A DNA stretch of 64,000 nucleotides from Torymus aiolomorphi (taxonomy: Eukaryota; Arthropoda; Insecta; Hymenoptera; Torymidae): NCBI GenBank assembly GCA_036365515.1, contig CM070876.1, forward strand, positions 132,396,394-132,460,393, in the 5' to 3' direction. The position numbers and the translations under genes were made by a program. The notes beneath the pieces were generated by a model. It was not told the origin of the DNA. It saw only the letters and a program-made list of their open reading frames with translations, and did no database searches. The stretch's first letter is position 1; each line of letters begins with the position of its first letter. Below are positions 54,756 through 64,000 of the stretch, piece after piece.

Positions 54756-55820
54756 GAAATATTTATATTATATGTCAACGATCTTTTAACAATGATGCCG
54801 GATGGCACAACGTATTCTTATGCCGATGATACTGCTGTATTAGCAGAAGGAAAAATTTGGAAAGACGTTGAGGTTAAAATGAATGACTATTTAGATGAAA
54901 TTGATGACTGGTTAGTTTTAAATAAGTTGTCTCTAAATGTGAAGGAAACTGTTTACATCACTTTCGGAAATTACTGTGATAGCGTTCCAAAAGACATTGA
55001 TATAAGAATAAAAAATTATACATTAAAGAGAGTTAAAGAATGTAAATATTTAAGTATAATTTTTTATTTCAACTTAAAATGGGACTGACACACTCAATAT
55101 ATTGTAAAGAAAACCAAATACTTGATTTTTGTTTTTTACAAAATTGCAAAATATATGCAGACAGATACAATGAGAATGATCTATTTTGCGCTATTTCATA
55201 GCATTATCAATTATGGGATAATCGCATGGGGAGGAGCCTACAATAACAGCACTGACGTGCTGCAAAGAATGCAATATAGATTACTGAAAATTATTAACAA
55301 AAACAGATTCATACAAAATAATCCGATGAACCTAAAACAATTATTTGCATATATATCCCTAGACTTTAACTATAGTACACTTAAGGAACTATACTTGAAC
55401 TCCAATAGTAAAACTAGGAAAAAAAGTATAGCTATTCCAAAAAAAAGTAAAACTGTTAGCGATAATAGAAGTTATGTTATTTCAATTAAAATTTATAACA
55501 GCCTACCGAATGAAATGAAGACTTTAAATTACAAAAAAACCTCCACCGAAGAAAGGCTTAAAAAGTGGATACAAGAAAATTACTAATTAGTTTTTAAAAT
55601 ATAATTTACTGTTAATATAGATTTACTTTCAATATGTTTTGTTATCACAAAGTTTAATTACTGAAAATATGTCTAATGCGTTTTGTCTATTGCGTTTTTT
55701 AAGTTTAAGTCCAGTACCTCAAACAGGAAATTGTATTTTCCTCTGCAGATTTACTAAATCATGTAAATGTAAATGTAATAAATTTACTACTGGTAAATAA
55801 ATAAATAAATAAATATTATA
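54756..55820 (+). pseudogene. 5'-truncated LINE reverse transcriptase
   Basis: The frame opens at about 54756 (YVNDLLTMMPDGTTYSYADD) with the RT active site YADD, then DDWLVLNKLSLNVKET and KECKYLSIIF. A single TGA at 55086-55088 interrupts the frame, which continues with FYKIAKYMQTDTMRMIYFAL, INYGIIAWGGAYNNS and a C-terminus ending KKWIQENY at 55586. The 3' UTR of about 210 bp ends in tgtaaatgtaaatgtaa and (TAAA)n at 55793-55818. Short-repeat 3' ends occur in CR1/L2-like and related clades; the clade here is not certain. Only the last third of ORF2 is present. Confidence 0.85.
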
Positions 55821-56930
55821 ATTGGAATATTACAACTTTAAAAATCAGAAATCAAAGCAAAATTGTAAAATCAATCTGTAACTGTTTAAAATTATCATTA
55901 TCTATAAATTATGACAATTATGTTCATTTTGACAATTTTAAACACAGTACCAATTTTAAAATTTTTGCTTTGATTTCTGATTTTTAAAGCTTATATACAT
56001 AGATTGGGAGAACAGAAAATTGATCAATTGCTTTACATAATTATTTCTCGCAGTTTTAGCATGATAAACTATCTTTTATCAGGGACCTTATGTCCTTTTA
56101 CAACCTTAAGTGAAAATTGTTTCACTCATGGAAGAATTATGATATTCCATAACAGTCTTAAAATTGGAAGTCATTTTTTGAGATATCATGACAATAAGCT
56201 TAACTCAAGAGTAGTAAAATTAGCAGAAAATTATATTCAAAGTTTAATTTTTAATATTATAATATAAATCACTAAAACATTTAGCTGTGCATGAGATCTA
56301 TGAGCATGTTGCTTCGGCAGTCATACCAGTAAATTAGTTCAATATTATTTCGCCATTGCCAGAACAATTAATTCTATATTGTTTAATGGTCTGGCACAAA
56401 CTTTTGTGCTATTGTATTAATCTAGTGTTAAGGGGATGCAGAAGTCAATGTATTTTAAATAGAGGATGGTGCTGCATTCAGTAAAATGCGTTTTATTATA
56501 TAAATTAAAAAATTCTTATCTTTTTGGATTTTGGAGGCTTGAGCACGCTTTGGATATTAATGTTAGTTATTTCTCAAAATCGCAACTCAAACAATCAATT
56601 AAGGACTCTCAATCATGTCATGCAGGGAGGTGAGGAACGGGGGAAGAATCTATTGTTTTACGTCAGAATGCCAACTTAAGAAAATTTATTTTTCATTTCT
56701 GTAACAAGTGTTATATACGAAATTTTTAATAGAAATATTATAAAAATAGTATAAAAATAAGTTCTGAGATAGTTTTATGCAATAGCAATTATTATTAACA
56801 TATTATTTATGATTAATTTTAATACAAAATTTACGGAAGAAATTTGGCAACGTCGCGTTTTCGTCTTTCGTCCGCGCGCGATTTTTGTTGGTATATGAGT
56901 AGTAAACTTAACCTCTTAACAAACGTAAAG
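55821..56930. other. AT-rich sequence, no supported gene
   Basis: A short inverted repeat (tttaaaaatcagaaatcaaa near 55833 with its partner near 55965-55988) encloses about 105 bp. A short ORF at 56004-56267 has no recognisable domain. Nothing else seen. Confidence 0.5.
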
Positions 56931-57305
56931 ATGTCGTCGGAGCTGTTTAGATGGAAAGGCAAATTTGTAAAAAAAAGGTTCGTGATGCCATGCTACAACC
57001 ATCCAGAAATGGAAAAAATAGAAAGAAGACATCGCCGTCGTCAACTAGTAATGATTCTGATCTCAATATAAATGGAAATCGAATAGTTGATTTACAACAC
57101 ATGTCAAGACAAATGCAGTGTACATTTTGTAACGAATCTTTATTATTGCAAGATATTGAAAGAGAAACGCCTAAAGGTATTGGCTCAATTTTTGATATTC
57201 GGTGTCGAAAATGTTTGCTAGTAAATACGGTTACAAGCAGAAAGGAGTACAAAAGTTCAACATCTGGAAAAAATCTTTTTAGTGTAAACACTAAAGCAGC
57301 TTTAG

Positions 57306-57379
57306 GTAAGTAGGTCGTTTTCATTATTTTAAGGCATAGTTTGTTAGAGCTTTTATATTTATAATAATATTTCTTATAG
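57306..57379 (+). other. Intron 1 of the transposase-exonuclease gene
   Basis: 74 bp, GT-AG, gtaagt donor and ttcttatag acceptor. Removing it preserves the frame (ALG|AIHAGVG) in phase 1. Confidence 0.75.
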
Positions 57380-57588
57380 GAGCAATACACGCTGGAGTGG
57401 GTCAAACGCAACTAAATAAGTTATTATATACATTAGACCTTCCTGGATTGCAAGGTAATCTTTTCAAGAAACATGAGAGACTAATTGGGCCTATTGTGGA
57501 GAATGTTACTAAGGAGAGCTGTGCAGAGGCAGCATTGTTAGAACGACAACTTACATATAAAAAATGTAGAAGATCTAAAAAAATTATT

Positions 57589-58283
57589 GTAAGTGTCGCT
57601 AATTTTTTTAATGAAAATATTTATTTTTAATGAAGGTCATAGCAGTATAATATTATTTTATCTTGAGTGATACAGTATAGTTTTTAATATTAAAAGCTAA
57701 AATTACAATCTCAATTCATTGATTTCTGTTCTTTCTGTTCATCGTCATTCTAAAATACCAATCTTAATTAATTTCTTGTAAAGATGTCCATTGTATAACT
57801 AAAATTACAATTTCAATTCATTGATTTCTGTTCATCGTAGACCTAAAATAACAACCTTAATTTACTAATTTCTTGTAAAGATGTTCACCATACAACTGAA
57901 ATACAATCTCAAGATTAAAATAATTTATATTACTAATAGTTATTAAAAATAAATAAATTGATATTTTTTTATTAACAATTTTCAATAAAATAGTGTCACT
58001 GTTAGAATCTATATCTAAATTGTAATACTAATTATGGTTTTATAAATAGTATAAAAGCCAATTATAATCAATTATGTATTAGACATCTATGATTTTTTGA
58101 ATTAAGAATTTTGTTTACATTGTAATAAATTAATTTTGATGTGATTTATAATAAAGTAATATTTTATGCAAATAAAGTATAGTATTTTGTTAATTTATTT
58201 ATGATCAATTTATACACGTTTCCATATTACTCCTTTTTTTATTTTTGTTTTTCTACATTTATTGTATTTTCATTTCTCAACAG
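57589..58283 (+). other. Probable intron 2 of the transposase-exonuclease gene
   Basis: 695 bp, gtaagtgtc donor and catttctcaacag acceptor. The best reading frames on the two sides do not match in phase, so either an indel lies next to it (the A7 run at about 57577) or a boundary is off. It contains a diverged direct repeat with aattcattgatttctgtt. Confidence 0.5.
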
Positions 58284-60254
58284 ACCTAAAGAATTCAAAT
58301 CAGAAGAATTTCTAGTCATAAATACTGATTCATCAAATACAGAAACTGCCCTTGTTAGAATTTCTGCATCATTTCACATGGGCTGGAGTTAGCGAGGAAA
58401 TGGACGTACATATGACAGCTTAAATGGTTATAGCGCTTTAATTGGTTTACAAACTGGAAAAATTATTGATTATTGCACACGAAACAGAAAGTGTAAAATC
58501 TGTGATATTGGGCGACGTACTGGAGTAATCAAAGAGCACGACTGTAGACTCAATTTTTACGGTAGTGCTAAAGCCATGGAGGCTGATGCAGCAGTGCAAT
58601 TAGTGACAGATAGTCAAGTACTGAAAGATATTAAAGTTGAAGTGGGTGTCTTTATCGGAGACAACGACAGTAGCTGTATATCATCAATCCAAGCTGTTAC
58701 TAAACATCAAATCTTAAAGCAGTCTGATATGAACCACTCGACAAAAGGCATTGGAAATTTACTGTATGAAATACACAAAAATAAGAATTTAGATCCGAAT
58801 ACTGAATTATCGAGTGAAATAATAAAACATATTCAGCGATGTTTTACCTATGCTGTCCACCAGAATAAGGGTGATTTAGATAAAATAAAAACTGCCATTG
58901 CAAATATACCTTTTCACTTATTCGATTATCATGAAGACTGTGGTACTTGGTGTAAGGCCAATGAGGATAAAGAAAACTCATCAGGCGTTCGACTACAAAA
59001 TTCAGTTTTATTTGAACAGTTGAAAAAATTATTTTTACAAGTTTCTGAAAATGCAGTGAAATTTGCCAGTGCGGCTAGTAGTCAAGCCAATGAGAGCTTA
59101 AATAATATGATGTGCAGTAAAGCTCCTAAAAGAATTTGCTATAGCTTATCAGAATCAGCAGATTATCGGTACACTCCTACTGTCGCACAAAAGAACTGGG
59201 GAACTATCTGACACGTTGTATGGATATAGGAGGCATGTCATGGAATAATACCTTACAAAAATATATTCAACATTCAGACAAAATTACATTGAAAACTAGA
59301 GAAAGATTTTCTAAGCCATCATACAAAAGAAAAAGGCTACATTTAAAAGCACAAAGGTCACAAATAAGAAATAGAAAAGAAAGGGTTGAAGGAGATACAT
59401 ATAAGAGCAATATGAATTTATTAGATAATGCTTTATCTGATATTGATAGTTGCATCCAAATAACAACAGAAAATATTTTAAATTATGAGACTGATTCTAT
59501 ACACATTGTATTTTTCGATTTAGAAACCGGTGGATTCAAGTTTATAGACGAAATATTGCAAATAGCAATGAAAAGTGGAAGGAATTTATTCAACGCTTTT
59601 ATTACTCCTACTCGATCTATTTCTCATTCAGCGTCAAAAGTTAATGGTTTGACTACAGTTCAAAAAAAGTTGTTCGAACATGGTAAAGAAGTCAATATGT
59701 TTCCAAACCGAACAGTATTATTAAAAGCACTCAAGTATTTGCGTAATCTTGGAAAAAATGTATACTTGTCGCTCATAACTGTCTTTTCGATTCTACTCAA
59801 TTCGTTGTGGCAATTCAAAAATCATCTCTACTTAAAGAGTTTGAAGCTTGTATAGAAGGATTCGCTGATACGTTACCACTCTTTCGACAAAAATTTTTAA
59901 AAAGAACGAATGGATACAAATTGACTACTCTAGCATCTGAGCTTCTTTCTCTTCCGTGCGACGGTGCACATGATGCATGATTTAATTTATTAGAAAAACT
60001 TACTTTAACTTATATTGATATTAATGATATTATTAAAACAAAAAAGTCAATTAACGAGGTTCTGCTAAATATGAAAAAAAATGAAAATATAAAATAAAAA
60101 GTTTTGTCTTATCAACCAATGAAATCTGTTATCAGCGTTTCTATGCAAAAGAAATTAGCATCATTTGGAATAACATATGAATTACTCATTCATACTTTTA
60201 AAACAAAAGGTTTGGAAGAAGTCAAGTCTCTGTTACAAGGTGGAATCAATGGGG

Positions 60255-60570
60255 GTCCAAAGATTATAAAAACAAAGAAAATATTAAATAATATTTTAGA
60301 TTATTTAATCAGCATACCATAAAACTGTGTACTTACTAATTTATAAGAGATTCGTTTGTGATATTAATCAAAAGTTTTATTAATAATGTTTAAAATGTCT
60401 GTGATATTAACAAATAGAAAGATACAAAGATTATAAAAACAAAGAAAATATTAAATAATATTTGAGATTATTTAATCAACGTACATAAAAATGTGTACTT
60501 ACTAATTTATAAGAGATTCGTTTGTGATATTAATCAGACGTTTTGTTAATAATATTTAAAATATTTGTGA
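60255..60570 (+). repeat. Tandem duplication of the 3' end of the transposase-exonuclease gene
   Basis: A unit of about 170 bp (attataaaaacaaagaaaat onward, through ttataagagattcgtttgtg) occurs at about 60263 and again at about 60434, with a few substitutions. The second copy includes the last codons of the gene. Confidence 0.8.
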
Positions 60571-60894
60571 TATTAATAAATAGATTAATTTATAAAGAAG
60601 GTCTATAAAATATAAATAATTTATAATGTAATTTAAAGCAATTTGTTCATTATTTGTATTAAATAAATTACGTATATAATAGGTACTTATTGTATTTATT
60701 TTATTTTTTATTTTAATCAATTTACCAATTGTTTATAGTATTTTATATTAAATTTTAAACAAAATTGAAGAATTAAGAAACATATCTCTTTTAGGTATTA
60801 GGATATATTATCTTTAGGTATGTTTAAAGTAAATGGAAACGTGTGTATACTTATATATCTCTATATATATATAGCGTGCCCCAGTAGTAGGCTG
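60571..60894. other. AT-rich sequence, no gene seen
   Basis: AT-rich with a (TA)n tract at about 60864-60873. Nothing else seen. Confidence 0.5.
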
Positions 60895-61666
60895 CGGCGC
60901 ACAGTGTTCTATTTCGAAAAAAATGGACAAAATGAAATATCTTCCGAACGGATATCGATAGCCGGATGAATCCAACTGCATTTTAAAGTTGAAGTAATGT
61001 ACAATAAAGGAAAAATAGTCCAGTACTGATCATTTGACCCTGTGACCTTGGAAATGAAAAATGAAAGTCGAATAAATAACGTATTTTCGGCTTTTTCATT
61101 GTAGACTTTCTGGCTATCAATTTTTTCGATCAAAAAAATATGTAATCCTGTAGTGTTTGATGCAAGGAATCCAAATTTGATGTCAGAATTGTCCTATCGC
61201 ACACCAATTTGTTTTTAAATCTGAAAACTCCAAAAAAATACGAAAAATTCACCCTGAAAAAATGGAGCATTATTGAGTAATTTCGACTTCAAATTCGGAT
61301 TCAGCGAATCAAAATACATGGTTACATAAATACAAGTACACAAATTTGTAGGTGCATATATGAATTATTAAAATTTAAGGGTTATTAAAAAACCTTGCAT
61401 CAAACACTACAGGAGTACATATTTTTTTGATCGAAAAAATTGATAGCCACAAAGTCTACAATGAAAAAGCCGACAATTCGTTATTTATTCGACTTTCATT
61501 TTTCATTTCTAAGGTCACAGGGTCAAGTGATCAGTACTGGACTATTTTTCCTTTATTGTACATTACTTCAACTTTAAAATGCAGTTGGATTCATCCGGCT
61601 ATCGATATCCGTTCGCGAGATATTTCATTTTTTCCATTTTTTTTCAAAATAGAACACTGTGCGGCG
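60895..61666. mobile_element. Foldback element (about 273-bp arms)
   Basis: Arms 60895-61167 and 61393-61666 are inverted and highly similar, ending cgcacagtgttctattt on the left and its complement on the right. The loop is about 225 bp. Short ORFs in each arm encode nearly the same peptide because the arms are mirror copies; I do not treat them as genes. GGC lies on both outer sides but could be chance. Confidence 0.85.
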
Positions 61667-62765
61667 TTGCCAAGTCTCATCGATGGACGAGACAAAAGCG
61701 TATAATTGTTCTAATCAAACATCAATTACTTTCTAAAATGGACGATAAGTAACCTTCAGAAAGACATGAAAACGTTCTCTGATGATTCATCTATCGATTC
61801 ATATGTTATTCTTCAACATCTCTGCTTTTTTATACGAGATCTTAACCAACAAACGATGTAACACACCGTTTTCCATAAGAGTCACACGTATTTTGAAGTG
61901 GCTTTTAATAAAAAAAATGAGCGATAAAAAATAGTGAAAAAATCTGGGAAGCTTCTAAAGCTCTAAAGTTTGAAATATCTTAACTGTATCACTCTCTCTG
62001 CTTTTTGACTTGAGGTAGAGAGTCCTTAATTGCCGAGAAAACCTTGAAAATTTGCGCGGCTAACATAATCTATAAATTACGAAATTGAAAGACTAGTATA
62101 CTATTTTTCTTCACATCGAGGCCGAAAATGCCATATTTCCGTTTCGGAGCCGGGCGGGAATGAGGCACTTTCGGCCCGGTGTGAGGAAAAATAATTTTTT
62201 TTAATTTCAAGACCTGAGCGCGCTTTGTATATAAATTTTAAGTATTCTTCCAAAATTTCAGTCCAATCAGTTAATTCTTCGAAGAGGAAACTTTTGAAAA
62301 ACTAACTGAAGCATCTTCCACTTGAATATACTATCAAAAGGCGCGGCAACGCCCTGCTTGGCGAGTATAAGGAACGAAGTGACAGACGAGCAAGCGAGGC
62401 GTCGGCGCACCCTTTATTCTTTGGTGTGATGTTCTAACTCTACTTTTTTTTGTCATATTTACCTTATCATTTTTTATATACGGAGATACCGCGCATGAGG
62501 TACTCAATTAGAAAGCATTTTTCATTTACATTCTACCTGTAAAGTTTCTTCGTGAAAGATGCTTTCGTATTGAAGCTATCAAGCTATAAAGTTTTCGTTG
62601 CCGCGAAATCAAAATATTTTTTTCCTTCAGCCTCTAGTGAAAATTTTTCGCAGCCTGGGGGAAAGACAGCCTGGCTGTAGTTGATGTCAAATCGTATCAG
62701 AATATAGTTATATTTCAGTACTAACGGCGTACGAAGCGCGGCGCTACTGCGCTTGATTCTTGATC
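61667..62765. other. Unassigned sequence with one hairpin
   Basis: A hairpin lies at about 62111-62201 (ttttcttcacatcgaggccg with a partner ending ggtgtgaggaaaa). No gene seen. Confidence 0.5.
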
Positions 62766-62768
62766 ATG

Positions 62769-62839
<71 letters not shown>
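62766..62839 (+). repeat. (GA)n microsatellite
   Basis: About 74 bp of GA dinucleotides. ORFs through it encode Arg-Glu repeats and are artefacts. Confidence 0.95.
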
Positions 62840-62841
<2 letters not shown>

Positions 62842-64000
62842 TGTGTCAGTGTGTGATTGCAGAGAGAGAGGGTTATGTAGTCTGTCAACCAAAAATATTT
62901 TTATTTATGTTATTTTTGTTCAAGAACGTCGACAGAACCATTGATTTAATTGCATTCACAAATATATAACCAAGATCACCAAACAAACTGGTAATCGTTG
63001 AAAATACTGGCAAGAGTCCAGTACGAAACTTTATCTTTGCATTTTGAATGTTGGGTAAAAGGATGAGTGATCAAGATGTAGTTCTGTTTTTATTTTTTTA
63101 AGTAATGTCAGATCAGATCTTAGAAATTGAGTCTATCCCAACTATACGGCTACTACAATACAAGAGTTTAGATAAGTATAATTTTCAAGTAATTTGTCAC
63201 AAAGACATTATCTCTCATAATTTAGGCTAAGCGAGAAGCTCCAAAACCTACTTCATTCATCGTAAAGGATTTTCAATGTTTTATCTTTGCAACATGACCA
63301 GTCGGGTGAAGGTTTTCTTGAGACAAAGTTTATATTCTTTGTATAAATGGTTTATAGTTATGATTTGAAAAGTATCAAACATAAAAATTTTCTATTTTAA
63401 TTATTTTAAAAAACAAGTTATTTCACAATGCCATTCCACAATAAACCCTGCTAGAAAAACCCGATAGGAATATACTAAAATCAATTGAAATTTAATCGAT
63501 TTGTATAGCTTTAATACCATTTAATTGACTCCATTGAAAAAGTCGATAAAAAATGAATATTTTTTTATCTTTTTGAATCTCTATTTACTATTATGTAGAT
63601 TTTTGACATTCATTTCAATAGAGTCTAATTGATTTCAAAAGTATTATTTTTCTAATTTTATTAAAGAATTTTTTGGTTGTTGATATGAATTGATTTTTAT
63701 AGATTTAAATCAACATACAGTTCTGTCAGCTTTTATGGATATGAATTCTGACACATGCAATCATTTTCCGTAGATTTGAATACAAAAACGTACAAATGTT
63801 TATTTATTTAAATTCGCACAAATGTTTATTTATTTAAATTCGCACAAATGTCTATCGATTTGAATTAACATAAGTCATACCCGTGTCTTTAGATTTGAAT
63901 TGATTTAAATACCGAGGTATGCTCTATTGATTTTAATACTAAAAAAATTAAATTTCCAGGATCGAATTCTATCTGTTTAAATATATTTGTATTTCTACCG
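62840..64000. other. AT-rich sequence, no gene seen
   Basis: No ORF with protein-like content. From about 63440 the sequence is rich in words such as atttaaatcgattt and attgatttaaat, often near-palindromic, suggesting an old degraded repeat. A 26-bp tandem repeat lies at 63792-63869. Confidence 0.5.
63792..63869 (+). repeat. 26-bp tandem repeat, 3 copies
   Basis: The unit begins acaaatgtttatttatttaa and ends attcgc. The third copy has three or four changes. Confidence 0.85.

Larger units (their letters stand above)
56931..60322 (+). pseudogene. Mutator-like transposase plus DEDDh exonuclease, spliced and decayed
   Basis: Exon 1 (56931-57305) starts MSSELFRWKGKFVKK, shifts frame in the A8 run near 56970, and carries a zinc-ribbon-like CTFCNESLLLQ...CRKCLLVN. 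A clean intron (57306-57379, gtaagt...ttatag) leads to exon 2 (GVGQTQLNKLLYTLDLPGL, TKESCAEAALLERQL). A second intron (57589-58283) leads to exon 3: FHMGWS, a TAG, RGNGRTYDSLNGY, CKICDIGRR, GSAKAMEADAAV, GVFIGDNDSSCIS, CGTWCKANE, SSQANESLNNMM. After a frameshift near 59205 comes an exonuclease: VFFDLETGGFK (Exo I), LVAHNCLFDSTQF (Exo II, after another shift near 59765) and GAHDA then TGA (Exo III His-Asp). The frame ends at 60322. Transposase function is inferred from recalled similarity. Confidence 0.75.

Noticed and set aside
56004..56267. 87-aa ORF as a gene
   Set aside because: No motif, no splice or promoter support, AT-rich composition.
60909..61705. Two similar ORFs in opposite orientation
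   Set aside because: They are mirror copies in the arms of a foldback element, with no domain.
62753..62969. Arg-Glu repeat proteins
   Set aside because: Translation of the (GA)n microsatellite.

Overview
The window looks like a transposon-dense, AT-rich segment of an insect genome. Three things suggest this: R1-clade, I-clade and other LINEs, Copia, Gypsy, mariner and Helitron remnants lie side by side; single-copy sequence is intron-like and AT-rich; and canonical eukaryotic splice signals are present. An ant or another hymenopteran is my best guess from the style of several elements, but no host gene here proves it. I see no bacterial gene, operon, rRNA, tRNA or CRISPR array. Almost every coding stretch belongs to a mobile element, and most are broken.

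Layout. 1-3100 holds the end of an Asp/Gly-rich host-like exon with a frame break, a tandem duplication of about 375 bp, and two weak candidate exons. 1858-5911 holds three foldback DNA transposons whose flanks read TTA, TTAA and TA. 5990-8900 is an unassigned island with two minus-strand small ORFs and a tandem repeat with a 93-99 bp period. 10180-11990 is a pair of large palindromes, one of them flanked by TTAA. 12527-17042 is a complete but pol-less LTR element on the minus strand. 17700-19136 is a decayed Helitron helicase.

19386-38713 is a nested stack. A Copia element on the minus strand has a 9.3 kb Gypsy (19566-28874) inside its 3' LTR. Its integrase-RT region is split by an I-clade LINE on the plus strand (30967-32631). 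The (TAA)n tail of that LINE was in turn entered by a nearly full-length R1-clade LINE on the minus strand (32632-37620). The 5' part of the Copia is replaced by half a mariner (38714-39477).

40611-41097 carries foldback repeats with 11-bp-phased E-box-like hexamers. 41101-44060 is a decayed plus-strand Gypsy with its polypurine tract and the start of its 3' LTR, followed by an R1-clade fragment (44230-46140). 46388-53104 is a 92-bp satellite with an inverted arm that contains a purine-rich LINE (48956-52647). 54756-55820 is another 5'-truncated LINE. 56931-60322 is the most unusual coding unit: a spliced, decayed gene that combines a Mutator-like transposase region with a DEDDh-type exonuclease domain. 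60895-61666 is one more foldback element, and the rest is AT-rich sequence with microsatellites.

How the pieces relate. The pol-less element (12527-17042) shares LTR termini, a primer-binding-site core, polypurine-tract context and a gag N-terminal motif with the large Gypsy at 19566-28874. That suggests a non-autonomous/autonomous pair. LTR identity suggests the large Gypsy is by far the youngest layer.
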